A stretch of 64,000 nt of DNA from Pontibacter amylolyticus (lineage in GTDB: Bacteria > Bacteroidota > Bacteroidia > Cytophagales > Hymenobacteraceae). Below the pieces are notes generated by a model. That model saw only the letters and a list, made by a program, of their open reading frames with translations. It was not told where the DNA came from and made no database searches. The position numbers were made by a program, and so were the translations under genes. Positions 19,401-27,636 of this stretch are shown in pieces. Location of the stretch: NCBI RefSeq assembly GCF_014638845.1, contig NZ_BMFP01000008.1:146907-210906 (forward strand), written 5' to 3'. Position 1 is the stretch's first letter; the number at the start of each line of letters is the position of its first letter.

Positions 19401-21838
19401 CCGGAAACGCAGGCCTTTCATCTGAAGACTATTATGCAGTTTCTATAACTGCCGGTCCTGCAAATAGCTGTATTTCCTCTATTCCAACGGGTCCAGAGGG
19501 TCCAGCGAACGGCATATGGTCAAACAGAACCTATACTGCGGCTCCGATAAACTACGTGGTTAATCTGGGTACAGATAAAACTACTATTTGTCAGGGAGGG
19601 GAGATAACCATGTCTGCTAATCTTGACGCAGCCTTTGCTTTCTGGAAAGACATCGAATTGACGCTTTATTGGATGGTGCAACGTCCTGGTGTACAAACTC
19701 CGATAGAGTTAGGCTCTACGAAATATACAACAGGAAATATTGTGACATATAGTACTACTGGACCCGATGGAGGATTCCGTGACGGTGATATAGTTTATGT
19801 TGAATTCAGTTCTGTAATAGACAGGCAAAACAATGTGAGCAGTAAGTGTTCCAGAGGCTTTACAACAAATCAGATTCCGATTACTGTAGTTGGTACTCAG
19901 ACAATGGCCGGTGGCGGTGCATTCTGTGCGGGTGGTACGGGAGTACCTGTAAGCCTTGCCAGTTCACAGCTAAATGTGTTCTACCAACTGATGCGTGATG
20001 GTCAACCTGTTGGCAGCCCTGTAGCGGGTACGGGTAACGCACTGCCCTTTGGTAACCAAACAGTGGCTGGTTCTTATACCGTACAGGCATTAGCTACCAC
20101 TACTGCAACAGCTTGCCTCACTTACGGACCTGTGAATGTGTATGTCACACCACAGCCTGTAGCTCAGACATTGACAGCAGCCAACAATGGGGAATATTGC
20201 GCAGGAGGTGCTGGCGTAGCAATTACGCTTAACGGGTCTCAAAGTGGTGTGAAATACCAGTTGCAGCGCACAGTGAGTGGTTCAACCTCAAATGTAGGCC
20301 AGGAAGTTTTAGGCGATGGACAGCCAATTGTTTTTCCAAATCAGACCGTTGCCGGTGAATATCGTGTATTGGCTACCACAGTTGCACAGGATGGCACAGT
20401 AGCTGCCTGTCCGCTACCGATGGGCAGAGCGACTATCACCATCAATCCTATACCTACCGTTGCCGTAAACAGCCCGTCAACCTGTGCGGGAACACCAGTG
20501 CAGGTTACTGCTACTCCAGTAGTGGGTACTGCGCCGTTCACCTATACCTGGACCGTACCATCGGGTTGGACAGGACCTGCTCCGACTACTGCCAGCTTTA
20601 TGACAACGGTACCGGGCACCTATACGGTAGCGGTGAGAGACGCTAAATCCTGCGCCATGAGTACGCCTGTCAGCACTACAGTGGTTGTGAAAGAACTGCC
20701 AACTGTAACTGTGAACGACGTGACAGTATGTGCCGGTACAGCTGCCACAGTAACAGCTACGCCAGTTGATGGAGTAGGACCATACCGCTATACCTGGACA
20801 GTACCAGCCGGAGCCACTAATCCTGGTAACGTAGCAAGCTTCCCAACTACAGTCGCAGGTCAATACAGTGTGCGCATCCAGGATAGCCAGTCCTGCTCGA
20901 ACAGTGAAGCCGCAGTAAGTACTGTTACTGTTAACCCAATTCAACAGGTTACCGGTAGAATCCTAATATTCGATGAAACAGACACTCAGATTGAGGATGA
21001 ATCCAAAATGGAGTTCGGTATGAAATATACCTTTAAAGTCGAATCGAATATGATTGATCTTGATGGAGCAGACATTGCCTCTATTAAATGGTGGATGGGC
21101 GATGGTACAGACGGTAGTTGGGAAATGGTTGAGGAGGGAGTAACCGAGTTCACTATGAAAGAACCGATGGGAGCACTTCGCGTGTCCATTAGATGTGATA
21201 TCCCAGCCAAGGAGGGAACATGCTTTGCATTGGACGCAAGCAACATATTCTCTCTTGCAACCGATCCTATCATTCCTCTCCCAGTAGAACTCCTCTACTT
21301 CAACGCCACCAAACGCGGCAACGACGTAGTCCTCGATTGGGCGACGGCTTCCGAGTTGGACAACAAGGGCTTCGAGGTGCAGGTTTCCAGTGATGCGAAA
21401 AACTTCAGGGTGCTGGGCTTTGTGGAGTCGAAGGTGAATACGACCAGCCTGAAGCAACTCTATACCTTCGTGGACAAAGAGAACGGCAAGCAGGGCGTGC
21501 GCTACTACCGACTGAAGCAAGTGGACCTGGATGGTAAGTCTGAGATCTTCAACATCAAGGCGGTGCACTTCGATGTAGTGTCAGCCAACAAGGTGAAGGC
21601 TTATCCGAACCCATTCCACTCTGAAGTGGAGCTGAGCATCGATGCGGAACTGGACGGTGAACTGCAGATTACGGTGACAACGGCTACTGGTCAGCAACTG
21701 CTACAGCGAACTGTGCAGGTGGCGAAGGGCACCAACATCGAGAAACTCACGCTTGATCCGAACCTGCCGCGCGGGGTGTACATCATCTCCACCCGCATGG
21801 GCGATTTCAACAGTCATTTCAAATTACTCAAACAATAG
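13487..21838 (+). CDS. Giant T9SS-secreted surface protein with PKD-like repeats
   Basis: 2,783 residues. The N-terminus has a basic region and a hydrophobic helix (about residues 17-38), consistent with a long signal peptide. An IPT/TIG-like domain lies near residues 300-390, then Ig-like domains, then seven PKD-like repeats of ~90 residues (about residues 1,115-1,765; motif NPRPxLSSTLTPxAVCSG...FSWTRAA...NGC). Further Ig/SprB-like modules with paired cysteines follow. The tail has the conserved PLPVELLYFNA...VDLDG linker and a type A sorting domain beginning YPNPF and ending FKLLKQ (last ~80 residues), which directs export by the type IX system and surface anchoring. Function is probably adhesion or matrix; no enzymatic domain was recognised. 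Base composition changes sharply near 21,280, where the C-terminal tail starts (see findings). Confidence 0.9.
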   Translation: MRKNFTRLISSVTRTKSFVIALTSLMILAGSVYLMAAVGISITGQATYTLNADLATTTFTPLTNTSIKVTEGLTGDFASGQTYRIRLTAPTGWIFSNSGANAVRNSGGEVNLNTTPTYTTDALGVRYIEFSLTAGGGNQNKSDEITITGLSVKSTNGVINPAQPSYINVQVLSGTTGTTEVISSAPIALSQSPGTARKLGFSQQPSATNIFTSISPAPTILIQDQFGNTVTGASSNVSIALNKNANIGELAGTRTVAAVGGVATFPDLQVDASGSGYTLSASSVSLTPVTSNNFNVTSTAPVLDEIIAGCLTIGSGEQTITLRGSNFARNATGRIGSTARPTTFISSTELRMTLLASDVAVAGNKSVSVLNLAPSAAASGSQTVVVHNIIENLTIGGSTVSPMCTGSSRTYSGPADYTDYEWTVSAGATIVSENPNSNTFRVTYDAVAPTSGKVTITVKAKNPCGILSSQSFDIQVNQTPPDLITYDTPTTFCEGGSVILKAPVAASGEPAYGYQWLLNGAAIPDATSSTYKAEAAGGYRVTVRAADPNVCSNTSTTVTVSITSPLTQGAITGGTAYCQLATVTSATALTASIEGGVTNTGATPGRTYQWQQSSSASGPWTNATGTTSIAANYLPSTEETGTTYYRRIVYAGGCENASDPIAVTVKPNPIIEVETNKAAICQGETVELTASGADSYIWSGTGIPVEATGAKVTVTPTATTTYTVRGITNDCQSAPQTVTITVTPTLTQGAVTGATQYCQTPGGIGTALSSTVGGGVSAKSYRWEQSEDANGSWEDAVGTNTSATYTPSIATAGTTYYRRVVESGSCVSLGEPVAVTVTPAITNTITTADQIVCSNETINQLTGVVSGGNPGDVSYQWEQSPTGTGNWTNAPGASTAINYSPEAEPTIATSKTTYYRRKVTSGNCISFTEPVSVRIVAMPLAVITDGPNDYFCPPAYATLTARTGAGYSYTWFRVVPGGNDEQVGTDQNTYTTNEEGSYYVVVKGENDCTSTSAPTQVKSTIMYTNIISGEQTICYNTVPATLEGEESTSDLGTVTYQWQVSTNGTDFSNISSTNVQNLTLTTALTADRWYRRIARVGSGCSITSDPVKVTVKPLLRVTNLPGTVPAICNNTAYTFTPEGSEGSQTISWTRAEVAGISNDAASGTGAINETLVNTTTAPINVTYVYTTSDDEGCTGPTQNLIVRVNPTPVLNTSLTPPAICGGSEFDYTARSATSGTTFSWVRQPAAGITTTADASGTGARVEHVLTNTTADPIDVTYTYTLTANGCSNTQDVVVRVNPRPQLSSTLSPAAICSGATFNYIPASATDDAAFSWTRLTATGITSDGGTTGVGTINQSLTNSGTAPVNVTYRITTTANGCAGAAQDVVVTVNPSPKLSTPLTRSVCSGSRFIYEPASATTGATFTWTRAAFGGNAASSGTGDISEVLTNTTTAPITVTYEITTRANGCNGERQDLVVTINPRPQLSSPLTATVCSGVAFSYTPASATTGATYTWTRAAVAGISNAAVTNGTGAVNETLVNITANPVDVTYVYTTTANGCAGNSTQNVVVTVNPRPSLSSTLTPTAVCSGTPFSYEPASATSGATFSWTRAAVTNISNPAVTTPVAGAVNETLVNTGTDPVTVTYRYTTTYASNGNSCAGNVQEVKVVVNPSPRLSSTLTPTAVCSGSTFSYTPQSATSGATYTWTRAAVLGISNTAVTTPVAGGVSEVLENTTASAIDVTYVFNTTANGCTGASQNVTVKVNPKPVATFNGVTDGQIVYSDGGTITLTPTVAGGTFSIVSPSGNAGLSTGGVLTPCTALGSATEKEITIRYTITPSSNGITCTASEEKKVLLKRSRYVVVIEANPFPTCRGQNTTYRAVVYKDPVSVMYPYLVNSEGQPVDRNGSLLGAKTYPIPNPAYPYPANAPQILKDNAYRYYQPIVVGGERVNDGADAAKFTYRWTKNFDVYPFGNTVEAGNAGLSSEDYYAVSITAGPANSCISSIPTGPEGPANGIWSNRTYTAAPINYVVNLGTDKTTICQGGEITMSANLDAAFAFWKDIELTLYWMVQRPGVQTPIELGSTKYTTGNIVTYSTTGPDGGFRDGDIVYVEFSSVIDRQNNVSSKCSRGFTTNQIPITVVGTQTMAGGGAFCAGGTGVPVSLASSQLNVFYQLMRDGQPVGSPVAGTGNALPFGNQTVAGSYTVQALATTTATACLTYGPVNVYVTPQPVAQTLTAANNGEYCAGGAGVAITLNGSQSGVKYQLQRTVSGSTSNVGQEVLGDGQPIVFPNQTVAGEYRVLATTVAQDGTVAACPLPMGRATITINPIPTVAVNSPSTCAGTPVQVTATPVVGTAPFTYTWTVPSGWTGPAPTTASFMTTVPGTYTVAVRDAKSCAMSTPVSTTVVVKELPTVTVNDVTVCAGTAATVTATPVDGVGPYRYTWTVPAGATNPGNVASFPTTVAGQYSVRIQDSQSCSNSEAAVSTVTVNPIQQVTGRILIFDETDTQIEDESKMEFGMKYTFKVESNMIDLDGADIASIKWWMGDGTDGSWEMVEEGVTEFTMKEPMGALRVSIRCDIPAKEGTCFALDASNIFSLATDPIIPLPVELLYFNATKRGNDVVLDWATASELDNKGFEVQVSSDAKNFRVLGFVESKVNTTSLKQLYTFVDKENGKQGVRYYRLKQVDLDGKSEIFNIKAVHFDVVSANKVKAYPNPFHSEVELSIDAELDGELQITVTTATGQQLLQRTVQVAKGTNIEKLTLDPNLPRGVYIISTRMGDFNSHFKLLKQ

Positions 21839-21860
21839 ACTATTAGGGTTTAACAGAAAA

Positions 21861-21881
21861 CCCCGGGTATCTTACCCGGGG
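21861..21881. terminator. Bidirectional terminator between convergent genes
   Basis: A 9-bp stem (21861-21869 with 21873-21881, loop TCT) is followed by CTTTTATTTTTA on the plus strand and by TTTTCTG on the minus strand. It lies 22 nt after the stop of the giant T9SS protein gene and 20 nt beyond the end of the minus-strand DUF2459 gene. Confidence 0.85.
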
Positions 21882-21901
21882 CTTTTATTTTTATACCTGG
21901 T

Positions 21902-22612
21902 TCATTCCCGTACCTGCCGCATCACCATAAATGAAAAGGGAGCCCAGAGAGCGGCCCGGTGTCCCATGGCTTTGAGTCCGCCGTTTACCCAGCTGTTGCA
22001 GGTCTTGAAGAGGTGGAACTTGCCGTTGGCTTCATAGAAATTGTCGCGGGTATGGTAGCCTTTGCCCTCAATCAACAGGAACTCACCGTTGGGTTGTTGT
22101 TGGAAGGTGTCCAGGATGTACTGCACCAATGCCCGGTACTGCGCCTCGGTTATGATAACGGGTTGCTGGTACTTGTTTTGCCGCAGCGGCTGTGCGATGT
22201 ACTCCACATGCATGGCCGTGCGGGTGGGCCAAAAGAGCGAGGTGATGGCGGTGGTGAGCGTGAGGTCTTTCCATTCAGGCGTTTCCATGTAAAACTGCCG
22301 GTCGCCCCAGCCGAAGCCCACATGGGTAAAAGAGCTGTCGGCACCGGCGTAATCCCTCAGGTATAGCTTGTCACGCCAATCAATAATATCGGTTTTGACA
22401 GGCAGCACCAGGTCCGTGTGCACGCCATTATCGGTCACGAAGATCTCAATGCCTTCCGTAGTTTGGGCATAGCTGCTGTTGACAGGTATACTGCCCAGTA
22501 TAAGTCCGGCCAGTACGTAGAGCACAGTCATCAGGGCCAGCCCTGTTAAAAATGCCAGAAGGCCTTTGCCAGTCTTTCGCCAGAACAGATACATCGCTAT
22601 AGGTACGCACAT
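21902..22612 (-). CDS. DUF2459/TIGR02117 family protein
   Basis: 236 residues. An N-terminal transmembrane helix (about 16-41) is followed by the family signature GIEIFVTDNGVHTDLVLPV, then HVGFGWGDRQFYMETPEW and a C-terminal TCNSWVNGGLKAMG segment. This matches the conserved family annotated TIGR02117/DUF2459. The conserved His (NGVHTD), Cys and Asn-Ser-Trp residues recall a papain-like (NlpC/P60-type) arrangement, but catalytic activity is inference. The protein is probably inner-membrane anchored with a periplasmic domain. The gene is convergent with the giant T9SS protein gene and shares its terminator. An alternative start is Met7. Confidence 0.82.
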   Translation of the reverse strand: MCVPIAMYLFWRKTGKGLLAFLTGLALMTVLYVLAGLILGSIPVNSSYAQTTEGIEIFVTDNGVHTDLVLPVKTDIIDWRDKLYLRDYAGADSSFTHVGFGWGDRQFYMETPEWKDLTLTTAITSLFWPTRTAMHVEYIAQPLRQNKYQQPVIITEAQYRALVQYILDTFQQQPNGEFLLIEGKGYHTRDNFYEANGKFHLFKTCNSWVNGGLKAMGHRAALWAPFSFMVMRQVRE

Positions 22613-22804
22613 AAGCGGATTGATGGCAGGTATAAAAAATAAACCGAAGGCTGGCTACTAAAATTCCACACTGATTTCGCTGTTCGTTTTCTTATTCAGG
22701 TATAGCAAGCTTTACAGGCATAAAATTGTCAGATTCAGCTTTTTTGCGCAGATTGTGCCTTTATTTCCTATACCCTCAACATACCCTCTCTAAAGAGATA
22801 CATC

Positions 22805-25360
22805 ATGCAAAACACCATGAAGCGATTACTCGCTTTTGCCCTCGTGTTGCTGAGTATGCAGACCGCCCTGGCGCAACAGGCTTTGCAGACTCCAGCGCAG
22901 TTCCTGGGCTATACCCTGGGCGAAGAATTTACCACGCATGCCCGCATCACAGACTATGTGCTATACCTGGCAAAGCAGGCCCCGAACCGTATCCGGGTGC
23001 AGGAGTACGGCAAAACCTACGAAGGCAGACCCTTGCTGCTGGTTTATGTAGCCAGCGACGAGAACATGCCGCGTCTCGAGCAGATCCGGGAGAACAACCT
23101 GCGCCAGGCAGGTATAGCCAAGGGACAGGTACAAGGCAAGCAGCCCGCCATCCTCTGGATGAGCTACAACATCCACGGCAACGAGTCGGTGAGCAGCGAG
23201 GCGGTGCTGCAGGTGCTCTACGACCTGGTAGACCCCAACAACCAGCAGACCAAAAAGTGGCTGGAGAACACCGTGGTAATCCTTGACCCGTGTGTGAACC
23301 CCGATGGACGCGAGCGATACGTGCAGTGGTATAAGCAAACCCAGAACCAGGGCGGCAATGCCTCGCCGTATGCCTGGGAGCACTACGAGCCCTGGCCGGG
23401 CGGCAGGCCCAACCACTACTACTTCGACCTGAACCGCGACTGGGCCTGGCAGACACAGATCGAGTCGAAGCAGCGCATGGCGCAGTACAACCAGTGGCTG
23501 CCGCAGGTACACGCCGACTTTCACGAGATGGGGCCGGAGCAGCCTTACTATTTCTCGCCGGCCGCCAAGCCGCTGCACGAGAGCATCACGCCCTGGCAGC
23601 GTGATTTTCAGTACACCATCGGCGACTACAACCGCCAGTACTTCGACCAGAACAACTGGCTCTACTTCACCCGCGAAAACTTCGACCTGTTCTACCCAAG
23701 CTACGGCGACACCTGGCCTACCTTTAACGGCGCCATTGGCATGACCTACGAGCAGGGAGGCTCCGGCCGTGCCGGTCTGGCTTATAAGAAACAGGACGGC
23801 GATACACTCACGCTGACTGACCGCATCGCCCACCACCACATCGCCAGTCTGGCCACGCTACAGGCTACGGCTGAGAAAGCCGATCAATTGACGCAGGAAT
23901 TCCGCAAGTACTACGACAACAACCTGAAAAAGCCGGGCGGCGATTACAAGACCTTCGTGTTCCGGGCCGATGACCGCAGTGCCGGTAACCTGAAGGCGCT
24001 CACGAACTACCTGGACCAGCAGCAGATCCAGTATGGCTATGCCGGCAAGAGCAGTTCAGGCAAAGGCTTTAACTATGCGACTGGCAAAGAAGAAAACGTG
24101 CGGGTGAACCAGAATGACCTGGTGGTGAGCATGTACCAGCCGAAGTCCACGCTCGTGAAAGTGCTGTTTGAGCCGAACTCGAACCTCGAAGACTCGCTTA
24201 CCTACGACATCACTTCCTGGGCCATGCCTTACGCATTTGGACTGCAGGCCTACGCCCTGAAAAGCCGTCTGGAGCCAGGCAACCAAAAGCCAGCCAAAGC
24301 AGCCAATGCCATTAAAGTAGAGCGGCCGTTTGCCTACCTGGCCCGCTGGAACAGTCTGCAGGACGTGAAATTCCTGACAGAACTGATGGCCCAGAAAGTA
24401 AAAGTGCGCATGTCGGAGAAGCCCTTTGAGATGGATAACCGCCAGTACGATGCCGGGACCCTGATCATCACCCGAACCGGGAACGAAGGAATGGGCGACA
24501 AGCTGGATAGCGTGGTACGTGCCACCGCCGAAAAACATGGCGTTACGCTACAGGCTTCCACAACGGGCTTTGTGAGCAGCGGTGCAGATTTCGGTTCGGG
24601 CAGTGTGCGCTTCCTCAAAATGCCGAAGGTGGCTGTGCTGTCCGGTGAGGGCGTGTCGCCTTACGCTTTCGGGGAGATCTGGCACTACTTTGAGCAGCAG
24701 ATTGGTTATCCGGTGACGGTGCTGGGTACTGGGTATTTTGGCAGTGTGCCGCTGCACGAATTCGATGTGCTGATTCTACCAGCCGGCTCTTATGGCCGCG
24801 TGTTGAACGATCAGGCACTGGAGCAGGTGAAGAACTGGGTGCGCGGTGGCGGCAAGCTGATCGCGCTGGAGAGTGCCGCCGGCTTCCTGGCCGGTAAGAA
24901 GGATTTCAATCTGCAAAAGAAAAACGGCGACGAAGCAGCTGAAAAGGAGAAGGCCAAGGAAACGAAGGAAGACCCTTACAAGCTACTGCGTGCCTACGGC
25001 GACCGCGAACGTGACGCGATTTCGGAGGATGTGCAGGGCAGCGTGTTCCGTGTAAACCTCGACAAAACACACCCGCTGGCCTTCGGCTACGGTGATACGT
25101 ACTACGCGCTGGTGCGTACCTCCGACACTTTCAGCTTCATGAAAGATGGCTGGAACGTGGGCGTGCTCAAAAAAGACAACTATGCCACCGGCTTTGTGGG
25201 TACCAAGGCAAAAGAGCGACTCAAAGACGCCCTGATACTGGGTGCGCAGCCGATGGGCAGGGGACAGGTGGTATACCTGGCCGACAACCCCCTTTTCCGT
25301 GGTTTCTGGCACAACGGCAAGCTGCTCTTCGGCAATGCCGTGTTCCTGGTAGGGCAGTAA
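22805..25360 (+). CDS. Secreted M14 family zinc metallopeptidase (paralog 2)
   Basis: 851 residues; a second in-frame ATG at 22817 (MKRLLAFAL) is an equally good start. A signal peptide ends near ALAQQ (residue 24). M14 residues: His124 and Glu127 in NIHGNES, NPDG at 165-168, Asn-Arg at 210-211 in FDLNRDW, His240 in DFHEMG as candidate third zinc ligand, and Glu316 in MTYEQGG as candidate catalytic acid. The C-terminal third has an amidotransferase-like fold and a short charged linker (EKEKAKETKEDPYK) not seen in the paralog at 9243-11825. It is expected to be a periplasmic or surface peptidase with unknown substrate. A strong terminator follows at 25418, so the gene is probably monocistronic. 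Confidence 0.9.
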   Translation: MQNTMKRLLAFALVLLSMQTALAQQALQTPAQFLGYTLGEEFTTHARITDYVLYLAKQAPNRIRVQEYGKTYEGRPLLLVYVASDENMPRLEQIRENNLRQAGIAKGQVQGKQPAILWMSYNIHGNESVSSEAVLQVLYDLVDPNNQQTKKWLENTVVILDPCVNPDGRERYVQWYKQTQNQGGNASPYAWEHYEPWPGGRPNHYYFDLNRDWAWQTQIESKQRMAQYNQWLPQVHADFHEMGPEQPYYFSPAAKPLHESITPWQRDFQYTIGDYNRQYFDQNNWLYFTRENFDLFYPSYGDTWPTFNGAIGMTYEQGGSGRAGLAYKKQDGDTLTLTDRIAHHHIASLATLQATAEKADQLTQEFRKYYDNNLKKPGGDYKTFVFRADDRSAGNLKALTNYLDQQQIQYGYAGKSSSGKGFNYATGKEENVRVNQNDLVVSMYQPKSTLVKVLFEPNSNLEDSLTYDITSWAMPYAFGLQAYALKSRLEPGNQKPAKAANAIKVERPFAYLARWNSLQDVKFLTELMAQKVKVRMSEKPFEMDNRQYDAGTLIITRTGNEGMGDKLDSVVRATAEKHGVTLQASTTGFVSSGADFGSGSVRFLKMPKVAVLSGEGVSPYAFGEIWHYFEQQIGYPVTVLGTGYFGSVPLHEFDVLILPAGSYGRVLNDQALEQVKNWVRGGGKLIALESAAGFLAGKKDFNLQKKNGDEAAEKEKAKETKEDPYKLLRAYGDRERDAISEDVQGSVFRVNLDKTHPLAFGYGDTYYALVRTSDTFSFMKDGWNVGVLKKDNYATGFVGTKAKERLKDALILGAQPMGRGQVVYLADNPLFRGFWHNGKLLFGNAVFLVGQ

Positions 25361-25417
25361 GGGTTTTGCTGATTTATCCCTACATACAGTTTCTACGATA
25401 GCACATCACATGACAAC

Positions 25418-25453
25418 AGCAGGGTCCTGGCTACTCAAAGCCAGGACCCTGCT
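25418..25453 (+). terminator. Terminator of the second M14 gene
   Basis: A perfect 15-bp stem (25418-25432 with 25439-25453, loop ACTCAA) followed by TTTTT, 57 nt after the M14 stop codon. It lies inside the open frame extending upstream of the DinB-like gene, which shows that the frame's first ATG (25410) is not the real start. Confidence 0.9.
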
Positions 25454-25535
25454 TTTTATCGTGACTGCTTATCTGTGTACGCGTATAATTTGTACCTTCA
25501 CGTATACCTATCATCCTACCACAAAACTTAAAACT

Positions 25536-26060
25536 ATGGATAGAATCATCGGCGCGCCTAATCCGGCTGAATACGACGAGTTTTTTAACAGCTACATTGG
25601 CAACGCCAAAACCGACGATCTGCTGTCGGCACTGGCGGCAAGCGAAGAGTACATTGTCAACTTCATGCTCTCGCTCAAAGAGCAACAGCTGAGCTACCGC
25701 TACCAGCCCGGCAAGTGGACTATTAAACAAATGCTGGTGCACATGGCCGACACAGAGCGCATTTTCGCCTACCGTGCCCTCTGCTTTGCCCGCAACGATA
25801 AAACGGAGTTGCCCGGCTTCGACGAGAACGCTTACGCAGAGCACAGCAAAGCGGATGCAAGACCGATCACGTCCATACTGGCCGAATACGCCGCCGCCCG
25901 CCAGGCTACTATCGAGCTATTCAAAGGTTTTGACGACGAAATGCTCAGCCACACAGGTATAGCCAGTGGTCGAAGCGTGTCTGTCAGGGCTTTGGGCTTT
26001 GCCATTCTGGGCCACGAGATCCATCACCTGAACATCATCCGGGAGCGTTACCTGGTTTAG
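25536..26060 (+). CDS. DinB/YfiT-like putative metal-dependent protein
   Basis: 174 residues from the ATG at 25536. The frame is open from 25410, but that part is occupied by the terminator of the preceding gene. The protein shows a four-helix DinB_2 pattern: an N-terminal helix, KWTIKQMLVHMADTERIFAYR and, near the C-terminus, LGHEIHHLNIIRERY. The histidines at HM(A)DTER and in GHEIHH would form the metal site of the superfamily. DinB-like proteins are often thiol-dependent transferases or hydrolases; the specific reaction is unknown. A possible promoter -7 box (ATAATTTG) lies at about 25487-25494. Confidence 0.85.
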   Translation: MDRIIGAPNPAEYDEFFNSYIGNAKTDDLLSALAASEEYIVNFMLSLKEQQLSYRYQPGKWTIKQMLVHMADTERIFAYRALCFARNDKTELPGFDENAYAEHSKADARPITSILAEYAAARQATIELFKGFDDEMLSHTGIASGRSVSVRALGFAILGHEIHHLNIIRERYLV

Positions 26061-26082
26061 CATAGTCTGATAAGTCTGTGAC

Positions 26083-26118
26083 AGGTATAGCAATCACAAA
26101 TTGCTGCATGCTATACCT
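26083..26118. repeat. Inverted pair of the AGGTATA word
   Basis: AGGTATAGCA at 26083-26092 faces TGCTATACCT at 26109-26118, a perfect 10-bp inverted repeat with a 16-nt spacer, between the DinB-like gene and the DASS transporter. It could form a hairpin after the first gene; no T-run follows, so termination is uncertain. Confidence 0.65.
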
Positions 26119-26160
26119 TGGTTTGGCAGTTTATTCTGGTTTATAGCTATATTTATATCC

Positions 26161-27600
26161 ATGACTTTAACCAGAAGAAACATTGGCTTGCTGCTGGCCC
26201 CTTTGCTGGCCGTGATGATGTGGGGCCTGACGGACGGGCTTGAACCTCAGGCGCGCAAGGTGGCGGCCATTATGGTTTTTTGCCTGGTCTTCTGGATGAC
26301 GGAGGTGATCCCGCTCTCCATGACAGCCTTCCTGGGGGTGGTGATGGCGATCCTGACAGGTATAGCCGATGTCAACACGGCTTTCCAGAACCTGGGACAC
26401 CCGATTATTCTGCTCTTTATCGGCAGTTTTCTGCTGGCCCGCTCCATGACCCGCCACGGCCTCGACAAGCGTCTTGCGCTCTTTATCCTGGCCCGGCCGT
26501 TTTTCCAGAAGAGCCTGTTCAGTATGTTCCTGGGTTTCTCGCTGGTTTCGTATGTGCTGTCGATGTGGGTGAGTAACTCGGTGACGGTGGCCATGCTGCT
26601 GCCGCTCACGATTGGGGTGCTGCAGTTGATACCTGATCCTGCCGCACGCAAAAGTTCGGCTCCCTTTTTCCTACTAGGTATAGCGTATAGTGCCTCCATC
26701 GGGGGTGTTAGTACGATCATCGGGTCGCCCCCCAACCTGATCGGAGTGAATTACCTGGCCAAGGAAGGCATCAGCATTGATTTCCTGCAATGGATGATAA
26801 TGGCCCTCCCCATTTCGCTCTGCATCTATGCCTTTATGCTGGTGTACGTGCGCTGGTACTTCAAAAAATTTAACTTCAGTCCCGAAGGTATAAGGACATA
26901 CGTCGAAACCCAAAGTCGTGAGCAGCCACCCATTTCGAAAGGTGAGCGGATCACGATGGGCGTGTTTTTGCTGGCGGTGGTGCTGTGGCTGAGTCCGGGC
27001 GTGTTTAACCTGTTGGGGATGGAAGCGGCCTATACCTTTATGAGTACCTATTTCGCCGAGAGCACAGTCGCTGTACTGGCCGCGCTGCTGCTGTTCCTGA
27101 TTCCGCCGGGGCAGGAGAACGAAGGAGAGGGGACGCTCACAACCGCTGACCTGGTGCGCATCGACTGGGACACGATCCTTTTGTTTGGCGGAGGTATGGC
27201 GCTGGGGCAGTTGGTGGTCAGTTCTGGCCTGGCCGACGTAATAGGCGCCAGCATTACCACTTTCGTTAATCCGGACCAACTGCTTCTACTGGTGTTTGTG
27301 CTGGTAGGCGGTGTGATCATGGTAACTGAGGTAAGTTCCAATACAGCCATTGCGATCACTTTCGTGCCGATCGTCATCGGGATTCTCAATCAGTTGCACT
27401 TGCCGGAGCTATACCCTGTGCTGGGTGTCGTGATAGCGTGCAGCATGGCATTCATGCTGCCTGTGGCAACACCTCCAAATGCCATTGTGTACGGTAGTAA
27501 ACAAGTGCCCATCGGTACCATGATGCGGACAGGTATGTTCCTGAACGTGGTCAGTACTGTTATCATTACCGCCTGGATTGTTTTCTACATGTCACGCTAA
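26161..27600 (+). CDS. DASS (SLC13) family sodium/anion symporter
   Basis: 479 residues from the ATG at 26161; the frame opens earlier at a TTG, but MTLTRRNIGLLLAPL is the natural start. It has about 11-12 predicted membrane segments. The two family hallmarks are present in each half: SNSVTVAMLLPL (about residue 138) with IIGSPPNLIG (about 185), and SSNTAIAITFVPI (about 392) with ATPPNAIVYG (about 436). These SNX and PPN motifs bind substrate carboxylate and sodium in DASS proteins. Substrate is probably a C4-dicarboxylate, citrate or sulfate; it cannot be decided from sequence. It is inner-membrane. No substrate-pathway neighbour is present, and the gene appears to stand alone. Confidence 0.92.
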   Translation: MTLTRRNIGLLLAPLLAVMMWGLTDGLEPQARKVAAIMVFCLVFWMTEVIPLSMTAFLGVVMAILTGIADVNTAFQNLGHPIILLFIGSFLLARSMTRHGLDKRLALFILARPFFQKSLFSMFLGFSLVSYVLSMWVSNSVTVAMLLPLTIGVLQLIPDPAARKSSAPFFLLGIAYSASIGGVSTIIGSPPNLIGVNYLAKEGISIDFLQWMIMALPISLCIYAFMLVYVRWYFKKFNFSPEGIRTYVETQSREQPPISKGERITMGVFLLAVVLWLSPGVFNLLGMEAAYTFMSTYFAESTVAVLAALLLFLIPPGQENEGEGTLTTADLVRIDWDTILLFGGGMALGQLVVSSGLADVIGASITTFVNPDQLLLLVFVLVGGVIMVTEVSSNTAIAITFVPIVIGILNQLHLPELYPVLGVVIACSMAFMLPVATPPNAIVYGSKQVPIGTMMRTGMFLNVVSTVIITAWIVFYMSR

Positions 27601-27636
27601 TTTTATACTTTGTAATTTGCACCTTAATTGACACAT

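Noticed and set aside
22961..23839. 292-codon antisense frame in the second M14 gene
   Set aside because: Explained by GC-rich codon bias of the sense gene, whose M14 motifs are intact throughout.
25410..25535. Upstream extension of the DinB-like protein from the ATG at 25410
   Set aside because: The region contains the perfect terminator hairpin of the preceding gene, so translation from there is not credible.
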